Positions 43,854 to 44,326 of a stretch of DNA of 44,326 nucleotides are shown piece by piece. Each line of letters starts with the position of its first letter. The stretch's first letter is position 1. Both the position numbers and the translations under genes were made by a program. The notes under the pieces were generated by a model. The model made no database searches. It was not told where the DNA came from and was given only the letters and a program-made list of their open reading frames with translations. This DNA comes from Alterirhizorhabdus solaris (GTDB lineage Bacteria > Pseudomonadota > Alphaproteobacteria > Sphingomonadales > Sphingomonadaceae): positions 1 to 44,326 of the forward strand of contig NZ_VNIM01000027.1 in assembly GCF_007785815.1 (NCBI RefSeq), in the 5' to 3' direction.

Positions 43854-44287
43854 CGCCCGCCCTCCACTTCCAGTGCTGCGATCCGCCGGTCGCGTGCGGC
43901 CAGATCGGCCTCCAGCGCGGCGATCTGGCAGGCGTCCTCGTCGCGCGCATCCTCGCGTCGCGCCAGTGTGGCCTCCAGTGCGGTGATCGCCTTGCGCAGT
44001 GCCACCGCCTCGCGCCCCGCCTCCCGCAGCGCCTTTTCCTGCGCCTTCACCCGCCGGGCCAACGCCGCGATCTCCGCCTCGCGCCGCGCCGCCTCGCGGG
44101 CCTGCGCCATGCCCTCGTCGCCGCGCGGACCGTTGCCCGAGACATCGACGATCGCGATGTCGCTGGCGTGCAGGCCGGCCTTCTCCATCATCCGGTTGAA
44201 CGCGGCGAGCGCCATCAGCCGCTCGTTGGGGGAGGATGAGGGGTGCAATGCCGTCGTCAGCAGCGCGCGGGACTTGCTGTCGTTCAT
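43850..44287 (-). CDS. Small coiled-coil protein with DUF2786-like N-terminus
   Basis: A 145-residue cytoplasmic protein. The first ~35 residues (RALLTTALHPSSSPNERLMALAAFNRMMEKAGL) resemble DUF2786, a helical domain often fused to DNA-processing proteins. Residues about 63-142 are a long coiled coil rich in Ala, Arg and Glu with heptads (AALARRVKAQEKALREAG ... IAALEADLAARDRRIAALE). ATG 44287 is chosen; GTG 44293 is possible. No specific function can be given. Confidence 0.7.
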   Translation of the reverse strand: MNDSKSRALLTTALHPSSSPNERLMALAAFNRMMEKAGLHASDIAIVDVSGNGPRGDEGMAQAREAARREAEIAALARRVKAQEKALREAGREAVALRKAITALEATLARREDARDEDACQIAALEADLAARDRRIAALEVEGGR

Positions 44288-44326
44288 GGCCACGGCGCTA
44301 CCGGGCGGGGCGGGGGCAGGTCAAGC

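Overview
The window is a 44 kb piece of a very GC-rich alphaproteobacterial chromosome, most likely Sphingomonas or a close relative. Pointers are the PhoK-type alkaline phosphatase, the imuA-imuB-dnaE2 cassette with a GTTC-N7-GTTC LexA box, the gene order rpsF-rpsR-rplI, and an AUR1/PAP2-type lipid phosphatase gene of the kind found in sphingolipid makers. There are about 39 protein genes and one tRNA, mostly housekeeping. I see no phage, insertion sequence, integron or CRISPR array.

Layout. 1-4715: the end of galU, then a siroheme synthase, a CorA/ZntB-type transporter and a UbiH-type hydroxylase, followed by dinB (Pol IV). 4840-6159 (minus): rpsF-rpsR-rplI. 6318-8616: a small PRC-barrel-like gene with a premature stop, convergent with an M61 peptidase. 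8771-14316: fatty-acid synthesis genes fabD, fabG, acpP, fabF, then mltG, with a PAP2 gene on the other strand. 14333-18447: two secreted proteins (beta-helix, CHAP), typA, a small secreted repeat protein and tRNA-Pro(TGG). 18500-21691: DUF808 membrane protein and a class A penicillin-binding protein. 21773-28644 (minus): the SOS mutagenesis cassette imuA-imuB-dnaE2. 28769-32243: DEDD exonuclease, msrA, Sua5, a YtrA-like GntR regulator and a nitroreductase. 32386-36488: POT peptide transporter, glmM, thiD. 36887-39258: phoK and an NADPH-dependent FMN reductase. 39302-43056: a sugar cluster (GH130, GH13, GT4). 43053-44287: DUF72 and a coiled-coil protein.

How genes work together. fabD, fabG, acpP and fabF supply and elongate acyl-ACP. 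mltG, glmM and the PBP act on peptidoglycan or its precursors. The imu cassette is the SOS-induced translesion module; its promoter carries a LexA box over the predicted -10. The GH130-GH13-GT4 genes are tightly packed, lack signal peptides and look like one cytoplasmic glycoside metabolism unit.

The strongest oddity is imuB. It is about 955 codons long, roughly twice the family norm, because some 300 codons of lower-GC sequence with no recognisable domain replace the N-terminal palm/finger segment while the frame stays open. Other points are a probable ACG start for the siroheme synthase, an in-frame amber stop in the PRC-barrel-like gene, a shared promoter signature (CTTG-N19-CTA) before fabD, acpP, typA and tRNA-Pro, and a 22-bp operator-like dyad before the GntR gene. 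All calls come from reading the sequence; no database search was run.
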